Source of the DNA: Bradyrhizobium sp. AZCC 1721
GTDB taxonomy: Bacteria; Pseudomonadota; Alphaproteobacteria; Rhizobiales; Xanthobacteraceae
Assembly: GCF_036924715.1 (NCBI RefSeq)
Contig: NZ_JAZHSB010000001.1
Span: 3,463,001-3,527,000 of the forward strand
Direction of reading: 5' to 3'
DNA length: 64,000 nt
Below are positions 8,055 to 16,036 of the stretch, piece after piece; positions within the stretch are counted from its first letter, which is position 1, and the number at the start of each line of letters is the position of its first letter. The notes beneath the pieces were generated by a model. It was not told the origin of the DNA and did no database searches. It was given only the letters and a program-made list of their open reading frames with translations. A program made the position numbers and the translations under genes.

Positions 8055-9583
8055 ATCCGTATGTTCCGGTTACCTGCTGGCCAATTAATGGGCAGTGTGA
8101 TCGTGAACGTGCTGCCCTGGTGAAGTTCCGATGCGACCGACATGGTTCCCCCCAAGCGGCGCACCAATGCGCGGACATGAGCAAGCCCGATGCCTTGTCC
8201 CGGCTTGTCCTGGGTTCCCGCGCGGCGGAACAAATCGAAAATGCGCTGATGGTCCTTGGGATCGATGCCGCGGCCGTTGTCTGATATCTCGAATACCGCA
8301 AAGCCGAGCTTGGTGCGACCGCGAATCGTGATTTCGCCGGGCACGCCGGTTTTGAGATATTTGAGCGCATTATCGATCAGATTGGAGAATATCTGCTCCA
8401 GTGCAAGGCGATCGGTGACGATATTCGGCAATGCGTCGATCCGGATCTCGGCCTGGGCCTCCGCGGCCTGGTGCGCCACGGTCGCCGCAATGCCCTCGAT
8501 CAGTTCTTTGGTATCGATCCGGACCGGCTCGAACTCGCGCCGCCCCTCGCGGGTGAGATTGAGGATCGCCGATATCAGCCGATCCATCTTGCCGATCGAC
8601 GATTTGATGAAGCTGAGCGCTTCGGAGAAATCCTCCGAGAGCTTCTGGTCGGGACCTTCGAGTACGGGCTCGGCGGTATCGGTGGCATTTTCCGGGACGG
8701 GCGGCGCTTCGGATTGCACGCGGGAAAGCGCTGCGATCCGCTTGAAGATGTCGCCGCGCAATTCCTCCAGCTCGCTCGTGAAGCCCATGATGTTCACCAG
8801 CGGCGAGCGCAGATCGTGGCTGACGATGTAGGCGAAACGCTGGATCTCGTCATTGGCTTCACGCAGATCCGCCGTGCGCTCGTCTATGGTGGCCTCGAGG
8901 TTGAGGTGGCTGTCGCGCAGCCTGGCGTCGGCCTCGTCGCGTGCGCGCGACGAACGGCGGACCAGGAAGATCGCAATGCCAGCCAACACGACCACGAAAC
9001 CCGAGCCGATGCCGGTGATCGAGGCCGCCAAGGTCTGGCTGCGATCGGCGTTGGTCGTGCGCTCGACAAACAGACGGTCCTCCTCGGTTCGCATCCGCAC
9101 GGCTAGATCGTCAATGTGTTTCATGGTGTCGCGCCCAATGCCCTCGCGCACGATCTTGGAGGCATCGTTCAGGCGCTGGGACCGGGCCAGCTCCATCGTC
9201 GTACGGAATTCATCGATGCGCTGGTCGTAGAGCGGCATCATCTCGTTCATGAGCCCCCGTTGAACCGGATTGTCGCTGACAAGCCGGCCCAACCGCGTCA
9301 GCGCCGGCGCCAGTTCGGACATGGCTTGCTCAAAGTCGGTCCGAAAGTCGGGGCGCAATGTTGCGAGGTAGCCGCGCTGTGCGCTTTCGGCACGCCGCAA
9401 TTGCAATTGGACGAGCGATATCTGGTTCTCGACCTCGACGGTGCGTTGCACCGCGCGCGCGTCCTCGCGCGCCTTGTTCACCAGATGGACCGAACCCGCG
9501 CTGATGGCGGTCAACACCAATAGCCCCGCCGCAAGCAGCAGGATGTGGCCCACGGCGCGCTTGCGCTGGACATCAGCGATCAC
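8051..9583 (-). CDS. CHASE3-domain sensor histidine kinase
   Basis: 510 residues. A membrane segment (about 13-35) and a second one (about 193-212) flank a periplasmic CHASE3 domain that includes AESAQRGYLAT. A coiled-coil leads to HisKA with IVSHDLRSPLVN and to HATPase_c with NLIDNALKYL, DNGRGI and GQGIGLAHV. An insertion of about 50 residues, rich in Pro and Glu, lies within the dimerisation region. The start is GTG; no in-frame ATG fits. A consensus-like EcfG promoter lies about 60 bases upstream. It is the first gene of a three-gene signalling operon. The stimulus is unknown. Confidence 0.88.
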   Translation of the reverse strand: MIADVQRKRAVGHILLLAAGLLVLTAISAGSVHLVNKAREDARAVQRTVEVENQISLVQLQLRRAESAQRGYLATLRPDFRTDFEQAMSELAPALTRLGRLVSDNPVQRGLMNEMMPLYDQRIDEFRTTMELARSQRLNDASKIVREGIGRDTMKHIDDLAVRMRTEEDRLFVERTTNADRSQTLAASITGIGSGFVVVLAGIAIFLVRRSSRARDEADARLRDSHLNLEATIDERTADLREANDEIQRFAYIVSHDLRSPLVNIMGFTSELEELRGDIFKRIAALSRVQSEAPPVPENATDTAEPVLEGPDQKLSEDFSEALSFIKSSIGKMDRLISAILNLTREGRREFEPVRIDTKELIEGIAATVAHQAAEAQAEIRIDALPNIVTDRLALEQIFSNLIDNALKYLKTGVPGEITIRGRTKLGFAVFEISDNGRGIDPKDHQRIFDLFRRAGTQDKPGQGIGLAHVRALVRRLGGTMSVASELHQGSTFTITLPINWPAGNRNIRI

Positions 9584-9642
9584 GGTGATCTCGCGTCATG
9601 GACAAGCGGAATACGCGCCCCCGGCAACCCCCTGTACATACC

Positions 9643-9668
9643 AACGTGCGATGGAACCCATCGGTTCC
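9643..9668 (-). promoter_or_regulatory. Predicted EcfG (general stress sigma) promoter
   Basis: On the minus strand the sequence reads GGAAC (9668-9664), 17 bases, CGTT (9646-9643). This matches the published alphaproteobacterial EcfG consensus GGAAC-N16/17-CGTT. It lies 60 bases upstream of the GTG of the CHASE3 kinase gene in the correct direction. The -35 element is also inside a perfect 10-bp inverted repeat (9649-9658 / 9663-9672, loop CATC). Confidence 0.7.
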
Positions 9669-9672
9669 ATCG
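9649..9672. repeat. 10-bp perfect inverted repeat overlapping the EcfG promoter
   Basis: CGATGGAACC, loop CATC, GGTTCCATCG. There is no T-run on either side, so it does not look like an intrinsic terminator for the accC end at 9711. It may be an operator or simply follow from the -35 element having a mirrored copy. Confidence 0.6.
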
Positions 9673-9710
9673 GCCGTCGAAAATTTCAGGCAATCTTCGC
9701 GCCCAGAGCT

Positions 9711-11064
9711 CTAGACGTCCGCGGGTTGGCCGGCGAGGTACTGCTCGAGCCAGTGAATGTGGTAGTCGCCGTTGATGATATCGGCCTCCCGGACCAGTGC
9801 CCGGAACAGCGGCAGGGTGGTTTCGATGCCGTCGACCACCATCTCGTCGAGCGCCCGGCGCAGCCGCATCAGGCATTCCGCGCGAGTCTTGCCGTGCACG
9901 ATCAGCTTGCCGACGAGCGAGTCATAATAGGGCGGAATGACGTAGCCCTGATAGACCGCGGAATCGATCCGCACGCCGAGCCCCCCGGGCGGATGGAATT
10001 GCGTGATCTTGCCGGGCGAGGGGCGGAAGGTCTGCGGGTTTTCCGCATTGACGCGGCATTCGATGGCATGCCCGATGATAGCAATCTCTTCCTGCTTCGC
10101 GGGCAGGTCGCCACCGGCGGCGATGCGGATTTGCTCCAGCACGAGGTCGATGTCGGTGATGCTCTCGGTGACGGGATGCTCGACCTGGATGCGGGTGTTC
10201 ATCTCGATGAAATAGAACTCGCCATCCTCATAGAGAAATTCGACGGTGCCGACGCCGAGATATTTCATGTCCCGCATCGCCTTGGCGCAGGTCTCGCCGA
10301 TCTTGGCGCGGGCGGCGGCGGCGAGAACCGGCGAGGGGCCTTCTTCCCAGACCTTCTGGTGACGGCGCTGCAGCGAGCAATCGCGCTCGCCGAGATGGAT
10401 CGCGCCGCCGCGGCCGTCACCGAGAATTTGGATCTCGATGTGTCGCGGCTTCTGCAGATATTTTTCGAGATAGACCGAGGCGTCGCCGAATGCGGATTTC
10501 GCCTCGTTGGAGGCGGTGGACAGCGCCAGCATCAGGTCGTCGGCGGTGCGCGCTACCTTCATGCCGCGTCCGCCGCCGCCGGCGGCAGCTTTCACCAGCA
10601 CCGGAAAGCCGATCGCCTTGCCGATCGCCAGCGCGTCGTCGTCCGACGAGACCGCGCCGTCGGAGCCCGGCACCACCGGAATGCCGAGCCGCTTTGCGGT
10701 CTTCTTGGCCTCGATCTTGTCGCCCATCAGGCGGATGTGTTCGGCCTTCGGGCCGATGAAATGCAGATTGTGCTCGGCGAGGATTTCGGCGAAGCGGGCG
10801 TTCTCGGAAAGAAAGCCGTAGCCGGGATGCACGGCATCCGCGCCCGTTATCTCGCAGGCCGCGAGCAGCGCCGGGACGTTGAGATAGGAGTCCTTGGAAG
10901 GCGGCGGCCCGATGCAGACGCTCTCGTCGGCGAGCCGCACGTGCATCGCGTCGGCGTCGGCGGTGGAATGCACGGCAACGGTGGAGATGCCGAGTTCCTT
11001 GCAGGGCGCGCAGCACGCGCAGGGCAATTTCGCCGCGATTGGCTATGAGGATCTTGTCGAACAT
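9711..11064 (-). CDS. accC: Acetyl-CoA carboxylase, biotin carboxylase subunit (frameshifted as read)
   Basis: Biotin carboxylase: carboxylates biotin on AccB using ATP and bicarbonate, the first step of fatty acid synthesis. The main frame has all core motifs: [10 protein letters not shown], the glycine loop [38 protein letters not shown]. The N-terminal [20 protein letters not shown] lies in another frame, beginning at the ATG at 11064. The two frames join at a run of three G (plus strand 11004-11006). Removing one base restores R-A-C-K-E-L-G, the normal family sequence. Since accC is essential, a sequencing or assembly error is likelier than a real mutation. It follows accB after an 89-base spacer containing an inverted repeat. 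Confidence 0.85.
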
Positions 11065-11079
11065 GTTTTTCCAAGCCGC

Positions 11080-11152
11080 GAGTAGCGAATGGCGAATAGC
11101 GAATAGGGAAACACTCTCTTCACCATTCGCTACTCGCTACTCGCCATTCGCC
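11080..11152. repeat. Inverted repeat built from short GCGAATAG/GCGAGTAG-like units
   Basis: Left arm 11080-11106 consists of tandem units such as GAGTAGCGAATG and GCGAATAGCGAATAG. Right arm 11125-11152 is the near-perfect reverse complement. The loop is about 18 bases. It fills the accB-accC spacer and can form a long hairpin in the operon transcript. I recall similar heptamer-like palindromes from Bradyrhizobium intergenic regions; copy number cannot be checked here. Confidence 0.7.
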
Positions 11153-11153
11153 T

Positions 11154-11651
11154 CTATTCAATGATCACGAGCGGCTCGCCGAATTCGACCGGCTGGCCGT
11201 CCTCGACGAGAATTTGCGTCACCGTGCCGGCACGCGGCGACGGGATCTGGTTCATCGTCTTCATCGCTTCGATGATCAGGAGAGTCTGGCCGGCCGAAAC
11301 CTTGGTGCCGACCTCGATGAACGGCTTGGCGCCGGGCTCAGGCGCCCAATAGGCGGTGCCGACCATCGGCGAGGGGACCACGCCCGGATGCTTGGCCAGG
11401 TCGGCAACCGCCGCGCTACCCGCAGCGATGGCTGCCGCCGCGGCCGGCGCCGGCTGGAAGCTCGCCGGCATCGCCGCCGACACGGTGATGTTGCGCGCGA
11501 CACGCACCCTTAAGCCGGCACGCTCGATCTCGATCTCGGTCAGGCTGGTCTCGTCCAGCAACAGCGCGAGTTCGCGAATGAGCGTGCTGTCGTCGCTCTT
11601 GAGATTTGCGGCTGATTTGTCCGCTGATTTGTTGTCGGGCTGGCGGGCCAT
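11154..11651 (-). CDS. accB: Acetyl-CoA carboxylase, biotin carboxyl carrier protein
   Basis: 165 residues. A variable N-terminal region and an Ala/Pro-rich linker (about 59-82) lead to the biotinyl domain. Biotin is attached to Lys131 in the motif EAMKTMN. The protein shuttles CO2 between AccC and the carboxyltransferase AccAD. The gene is between aroQ and accC in the conserved alphaproteobacterial order and is read with them. Confidence 0.96.
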   Translation of the reverse strand: MARQPDNKSADKSAANLKSDDSTLIRELALLLDETSLTEIEIERAGLRVRVARNITVSAAMPASFQPAPAAAAAIAAGSAAVADLAKHPGVVPSPMVGTAYWAPEPGAKPFIEVGTKVSAGQTLLIIEAMKTMNQIPSPRAGTVTQILVEDGQPVEFGEPLVIIE

Positions 11652-11709
11652 GCTCTTGATCCGGAATTCTCGATGTGGGTGACGGCTTAAGCGTCAGGTG
11701 TCGTTCGAC

Positions 11710-11751
11710 GTCAGATTTTTGAGGTCAGTTTTTTGAAGTCAGTCTTTGGCC
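11710..11751. repeat. Three tandem 14-bp near-repeats at the aroQ 3' end
   Basis: Units start at 11710, 11724 and 11738, each beginning GTCAG followed by a T-rich stretch (GTCAGATTTTTGAG, GTCAGTTTTTTGAA, GTCAGTCTTTGGCC). The third copy contains the aroQ stop codon, so the array looks like slippage duplication of the end of aroQ. Confidence 0.75.
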
Positions 11752-12218
11752 TTGGCGCCGAGTTTGGCGGCCAGGCCTGATATTGCGAGCCGGTAGCCGT
11801 CGACGCCGAAGCCACAGAGCGATGCAAAGGCGGCCATGGCCGTGAAGGAGTGGTGACGGAAGCTCTCGCGGGCGTGGATGTTGCTGATGTGCACTTCCAC
11901 CGTCGGGATTTTGACCGCGACCAGCGCGTCGTGCAACGCGATCGAGGTGTGCGAATAACCGCCGGCGTTGATGATGATGCCGGCCGCCTTCTTCGCATGC
12001 GCCTCATGGATGAAGTCGATCAACTCGCCCTCGCGGTTGGACTGGCGGCAATCGGCCTTCAAGCCGAATTGTGCCGCTGCTTCGACGCACAGCTTTTCGA
12101 CGTCGGCGAGCGTCGCGTGGCCATAGGTTTCCGGCTCGCGCGTCCCCAACATGTTGAGGTTCGGGCCGTTGAGCACATAAATCGTCGCGGCAGAGGCTTG
12201 GGCGCTTCCTTGGGCCAT
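11739..12218 (-). CDS. aroQ: Type II 3-dehydroquinate dehydratase
   Basis: 159 residues, somewhat longer than the usual 145-150 because of an N-terminal [12 protein letters not shown]. It dehydrates 3-dehydroquinate to 3-dehydroshikimate in the shikimate pathway as a dodecamer. Motifs: [19 protein letters not shown] with the catalytic Tyr, the loop [12 protein letters not shown] with the catalytic Arg, [13 protein letters not shown] and [12 protein letters not shown]. It is the first gene of the aroQ-accB-accC operon. Confidence 0.96.
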   Translation of the reverse strand: MAQGSAQASAATIYVLNGPNLNMLGTREPETYGHATLADVEKLCVEAAAQFGLKADCRQSNREGELIDFIHEAHAKKAAGIIINAGGYSHTSIALHDALVAVKIPTVEVHISNIHARESFRHHSFTAMAAFASLCGFGVDGYRLAISGLAAKLGAKAKD

Positions 12219-12427
12219 CCGGATTCCAGCAAAAAGGGGCGGGCGGGTCGCGGGGTTATAGGTAACAACGCGGCCAAGGGGAAGCCTTTAGGCCGTCCTG
12301 GGAGCCTTTCAAGGGCCTTACCCTGTTCATAAAAAGGCGGATATAACCCGCTGAATTTATTCATTAACCAATGGAGTGAATCGGTTGCCTGGTCTGCTGC
12401 GGCTTGGTCATGCTCTTGATCAGCGAA

Positions 12428-12453
12428 AAGGGCGGGCATTGCTGCCCGCCCTT
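12428..12453 (-). terminator. Predicted intrinsic terminator of the DUF1236 gene
   Basis: An 11-bp perfect stem (AAGGGCGGGCA / TGCCCGCCCTT) with a 4-base loop lies 21 bases after the DUF1236 stop. On the minus strand the stem runs into a short T-tract (CTTTTCG). Confidence 0.7.
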
Positions 12454-12473
12454 GTCCTTGCGAAAGGCCGCTG

Positions 12474-13265
12474 TCAGGCGTCCAGAATCGCCACGATCTC
12501 GTAGGTGTTCGGATCGACGATCACGATCTGCTCCCTGACGAGGATGTACTTATACCTGCGCCATTCCGGATAGATCGTCACCACGCGCGCGGGCAGCGTG
12601 TGGAAGGTCACGTCGCGCGGGATGCGGGTGCCGACCGAAACCGAGAAGTTCACGTTCGTCACCGGCTGAACGCGTGTCTCCTTGATCACGTTGGTGATCT
12701 GGGTGCGCTGCTCGGTCGAGAGCTTGGCGCCCGCGCCGGCCTGACCTGTTGTGGTCGTTTCGCCCGCGGCTCCGCCCTGGGTCTGGGTCTGCGTGCGGTC
12801 GCGGTCCTGCTGGCCTTGGACCTTCTGGTCACGCTGCATTTGGTCACGGCCCTGCGTCGTGGTCCGGTCGCGGTCACGCTGGGTCGTGCCCTGTTCACGC
12901 TGCATGCCTTGGCCCGTCGTCTGGCCCTTGTCGCCCTTCATGCTGCCGCGGTCCTCTTTGCCCTCGGCCTTCATGTCCTTGCCGCCCTTCATGCGGTCTT
13001 CGCTGCGTTGGGCCTTTTCACCGCCCATCGACTTCTGCTCGGACTGTCCCATGCCGGTGGTGCCGCGGGGTTCGCGCTGCTGCATCGTGCCGGCACCGCC
13101 CCGCTCGGAAGCGGCACCGCCCCGCTCAGAAGGCGCGCCCTGCTGCGCCGCAGAACCGGCCGACCCCGCGTCGCCGCGTCCCATGCCGGTGCCTTGAGCA
13201 TTCGCAAAGCCGGTTCCGGCGATCAGGGCCGCTGCCGCGACCGTCATCAGAAAGCGATTACTCAT
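12474..13265 (-). CDS. DUF1236 domain-containing secreted protein
   Basis: 263 residues. A Sec signal peptide ends at ANA-QG (residue 23). A long low-complexity middle (about 24-180) is rich in Gly, Gln, Arg, Lys and Met, including two copies of SERGGAA/SERGGAG. The C-terminal DUF1236 domain (about 181-263) contains LSTEQRTQITNVIKE, VNFSVSVGTRIPRDV and VREQIVIVDPNTYEIVAIL. The function is unknown; I know the family mainly from Rhizobiales envelope proteins. GAGGAG precedes the ATG, and a consensus-like EcfG promoter lies about 40 bases upstream, suggesting a stress-induced envelope protein. It is a single-gene unit closed by a terminator. Confidence 0.85.
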   Translation of the reverse strand: MSNRFLMTVAAAALIAGTGFANAQGTGMGRGDAGSAGSAAQQGAPSERGGAASERGGAGTMQQREPRGTTGMGQSEQKSMGGEKAQRSEDRMKGGKDMKAEGKEDRGSMKGDKGQTTGQGMQREQGTTQRDRDRTTTQGRDQMQRDQKVQGQQDRDRTQTQTQGGAAGETTTTGQAGAGAKLSTEQRTQITNVIKETRVQPVTNVNFSVSVGTRIPRDVTFHTLPARVVTIYPEWRRYKYILVREQIVIVDPNTYEIVAILDA

Positions 13266-13305
13266 TCGAATGTCTCCTCACGTTTCTGCATTGCCCGCGC
13301 CGACA

Positions 13306-13330
13306 ACGAAAGGAATTAGCTGATGTTCCT
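13306..13330 (-). promoter_or_regulatory. Predicted EcfG (general stress sigma) promoter
   Basis: On the minus strand GGAAC (13330-13326), 16 bases, CGTT (13309-13306), an exact match to the EcfG consensus GGAAC-N16/17-CGTT. It lies 41 bases upstream of the DUF1236 start, giving a predicted leader of about 30-35 bases that contains the GAGGAG ribosome site. Confidence 0.72.
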
Positions 13331-13408
13331 GATACTTGCCGGTTCCGCCGGCTTTGTTTTGTGAACGCGGGATGAACCGCTGCGCCACATAGTGCTGCAA
13401 CGAAAACG

Positions 13409-13436
13409 AAAAGGCCGGCTGTCGAGCCGGCCTTTT
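13409..13436 (-). terminator. Predicted intrinsic terminator of the DsbA-like gene
   Basis: A 12-bp perfect stem (AAAAGGCCGGCT / AGCCGGCCTTTT) with loop GTCG begins 27 bases after the stop of the DsbA-like gene. On the minus strand it is followed by a T-rich stretch (CGTTTTCG). Confidence 0.8.
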
Positions 13437-13462
13437 ACGCCATGCGCGAAGGAAGCGTCGCC

Positions 13463-14230
13463 TCAGCAGGTCGCCTTGCCGCAGCGGGCGTTGCTGATCT
13501 TTTCGCGTAAGGCCTCGACGCCGACCGCGCCGATCACGACCTGCTTGCCGATCACGTAGCTGGGCGTGCCGTTCATGCCCATGGCCTCGGCGAGCTTGAA
13601 GTTTTCCTCGAGCGTGCTGCGCACCTCCGTGCTGTTCAGATCCTTCTCCAGCTTCGCCATGTCGAGGCCGACTTCCTTGGCAACGGCCATCGCGCGTGCC
13701 TTGTCGGCGGCGCCCCGGCCGGTGAGCAGCTTCTGATGGAAGTCGAGATATTTCTTGCCGGTCGGATCCTGCATGCGCACGGCGACGCCGACCTGAGCAG
13801 CTTCGACCGAGCCCGCGCTCAGCACCGGAAATTCCTTGAGTACGACCTTGAGCTTCGGGTCGCTCTTCATCAGCTCCATCATGTCCATCATCGCGCGTTT
13901 GCAATAGCCGCAATTGTAATCGAAGAACTCGACGAAGGCGACGTCGCCATCCTTGTTGCCGAGCGTGACGTTGCGCGGCGAGTTGAAGATCGCGTCCGCA
14001 TTCTTGGCGACGCCGGCTTCGTGCTTGGCGGCTTCGGCTGCGGCCTGACGCTTGCTGAGTTCTGTCATCGCCTCTTCGAGCACCTCGGGATGCGCGATCA
14101 GGTAATTGCGGATGATGGCCTCGATGTCGCCGCGCTGGGTGTCGGTAAAACTCTGCGCGGAGGCGGACAGCGGCGCGCCGCAGAGCGCCAAAGCGAACAG
14201 TGCGGGGATGAGAAGACGGAACGAGGGCAT
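13463..14230 (-). CDS. DsbA-family thiol:disulfide oxidoreductase (secreted)
   Basis: 255 residues from the ATG at 14230, which begins a good signal peptide ending SASA-QS; AAGGA lies 8 bases upstream. A helical N-terminal segment (about 25-80, similar to the ScsC/Com1-type extension) precedes a thioredoxin-fold domain with active site CGYC in DYNCGYCKR and the cis-Pro loop GTPSYVIG. It probably oxidises or isomerises disulfides in periplasmic proteins. Two more Cys are near the C-terminus (ARCGKATC). It is transcribed alone between two terminator-like signals. Confidence 0.9.
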   Translation of the reverse strand: MPSFRLLIPALFALALCGAPLSASAQSFTDTQRGDIEAIIRNYLIAHPEVLEEAMTELSKRQAAAEAAKHEAGVAKNADAIFNSPRNVTLGNKDGDVAFVEFFDYNCGYCKRAMMDMMELMKSDPKLKVVLKEFPVLSAGSVEAAQVGVAVRMQDPTGKKYLDFHQKLLTGRGAADKARAMAVAKEVGLDMAKLEKDLNSTEVRSTLEENFKLAEAMGMNGTPSYVIGKQVVIGAVGVEALREKISNARCGKATC

Positions 14231-14322
14231 CGGTAAATCCTTATGCGGCGAGTTCCCGGGCAATTCTGCTGAAGGCCGGCTCCTCGAGAATATCTTGGTT
14301 CGGGTTGGCCAAATCCTTGATA

Positions 14323-14358
14323 GCGAAGTCCTTGATGATAGCGAAGTCCTTGATGATC
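14323..14358. repeat. Two tandem 18-bp repeats upstream of the DsbA-like gene
   Basis: GCGAAGTCCTTGATGATA occurs at 14323-14340 and again, almost identical, at 14341-14358. Degenerate flanking copies (AAATCCTTGATA before; AAGTCTTTGGTGACC after) extend the array over about 14310-14380. It lies between the M48 protease stop and the DsbA start. Confidence 0.75.
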
Positions 14359-14404
14359 AAGTCTTTGGTGACCAAGTCCGATTATAGCCGAATGCGGCTT
14401 AATT

Positions 14405-15808
14405 CTAGTTGCCCTTCTGGCCGGGCAGCGGCTTGGTGTTCACGATGTCGTCAGCCTTGACCCATCCCGGCGTCCCGATCGCGAAGCGTGTTTTTGCCCG
14501 TGAGGCGAGATCGCGCGCCGTCTTGCTGTCGCCGCGCAGGTAGGCGGCCTGGGCCGACGCCAGATCGGCCTGCGCATAATCTCCTTTTCGGCCATAGGCC
14601 ATCGCAAGCTGCATATAGCCGATCGGTGCCTCGCTCTCGCGCGCTACCGCCGCGCGCAGGATGGCAATCGCCTCGTCGGTGTAGGCGTTGTTGCCGGTTG
14701 CCACGAGGGCCTGCCCAAGCAGCATCTCGATGAGTGGCGAGTTGTTGGAAAGTGCTACGGCCTTGCGAAGCGGCGCGATAGCCTCCTGCGGCTTGCCGCC
14801 CTCCAGCAGCGCCTGGCCGCGCACCTCGTGGAAATAGGGATTGTTGGGCTGCTGCTGAATCAGCGCGTCGATCTGTGCGAGCGCGCTGCGCAGGTCGCCG
14901 TGCCGATAAGTCGCGATCGCATGGGCGTAGCGCGCAGGCAGGCTGTTGTTGGACAATGGATAGCGCCGGTACACAGTATCCTGCCGCTCCATGAAGGCCG
15001 AGATCTTGGCGCGCACCATGTCGTGGCGCAGTTGCAGGGCTGGGTCGTCCTTTTTGTCCCAGTAAGGGCTCGACCGTGCCAGCTCTTCCAGCGCGGCGAC
15101 GCGCTGGGCCGGCATCGGATGCGACTGAACGTAAGGATCTGAGCCGCGCGCGGCAAACAGGCTCTCGTCGGTGAAGCGTTTGAAGGTCTCGTGCATGCCC
15201 CTGGCGGACTGGCCTGTGGCGGTCAGAAACTTCACGCCGGCCTTGTCGGCGTTCTCCTCTTGCTGACGTACATAGGAGAGCAGGTTGCGGCGGATCATTT
15301 CTCCCGGCGCGGAAAACATCGCCGCGCCGGCGTTGGCCAACCCGCTGTTGCTGCCGCCTTGCGCGCCCGCGACCATCGCGCCGGCGCCAAGCAGCATGGC
15401 GATGATCATCTGCGTCTGGGCCCGCGCCATCTCCTCGCGCATCTTGGCGAGATGGCCGCCGGCAAGATGGCCGGTTTCGTGCGCCATCACGCCGATGATC
15501 TGATTCGGCGTCTCCGACTGCATGATCGCGCCGTAGTTCACGAAGATGCGTCGGCCGTCGGCAACGAAGGCGTTGAAGACGCCCTGGTTGATGATCACCA
15601 TCTGGATGTTCTGCTTTTCCAGACCGGCGGCGCGCAGGATCGGGCGCGTATATTCGCGCAGCAATTGTTCCGTCTCGGTGTCGCGGAGCACCGGTGGGCC
15701 CCTGTTCTCCTGCGCCAGCGCAGCCATCGGCGCGACGGCAAGGGCGACCGCAGTCGTCAACGTGGTCAAATTCAGTGATTTCTTGCGTAGGGCGATGCGG
15801 AGCAGCAT
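14405..15808 (-). CDS. M48 family metalloprotease with C-terminal TPRs (BepA-like)
   Basis: 467 residues. A signal peptide (about 1-32) precedes an M48 zinc-protease domain with HETGH (residues 110-114) and a downstream EENADKAG that supplies the third zinc ligand. The C-terminal third (from about residue 290) contains TPR-like helices (ALAQIDALIQQQPNNPYFHEVRGQALLEGG and following units). This architecture matches periplasmic BepA/YfgC proteases that assist or degrade outer-membrane proteins such as LptD. It is divergent from the aminotransferase gene. Confidence 0.9.
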   Translation of the reverse strand: MLLRIALRKKSLNLTTLTTAVALAVAPMAALAQENRGPPVLRDTETEQLLREYTRPILRAAGLEKQNIQMVIINQGVFNAFVADGRRIFVNYGAIMQSETPNQIIGVMAHETGHLAGGHLAKMREEMARAQTQMIIAMLLGAGAMVAGAQGGSNSGLANAGAAMFSAPGEMIRRNLLSYVRQQEENADKAGVKFLTATGQSARGMHETFKRFTDESLFAARGSDPYVQSHPMPAQRVAALEELARSSPYWDKKDDPALQLRHDMVRAKISAFMERQDTVYRRYPLSNNSLPARYAHAIATYRHGDLRSALAQIDALIQQQPNNPYFHEVRGQALLEGGKPQEAIAPLRKAVALSNNSPLIEMLLGQALVATGNNAYTDEAIAILRAAVARESEAPIGYMQLAMAYGRKGDYAQADLASAQAAYLRGDSKTARDLASRAKTRFAIGTPGWVKADDIVNTKPLPGQKGN

Positions 15809-16036
15809 GAGCGGTCTTTGGCGATTGGCGGTGCATCCGGATTTGCCCGGACGCCGGTTCGGTTTCCGATTGGATCAGAAACGGGTCCCAGTTTGTTGTT
15901 TCAACGCGTTTCTTCACCGAGCCGGTATCACTTCGCTTGAAAACGCTATAACAAGCCATCGAATACGGCCAGTCTGGGGCGCTTACCGGCTCGGGAACCC
16001 GAATTCGGAACGGCGCCCGTGCAATAGCAGAGATCG

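Noticed and set aside
8106..8129. GGAAC-N15-CGTT on the minus strand inside the CHASE3 kinase gene
   Set aside because: The spacer is too short and the site is within coding sequence.
9654..9679. GGAAC-N17-CGTC on the plus strand, mirroring the kinase promoter
   Set aside because: The last base deviates from the consensus and no plus-strand gene follows.
14310..14380. Possible CRISPR-like array
   Set aside because: Repeats are directly tandem without spacers and only 18 bases long.
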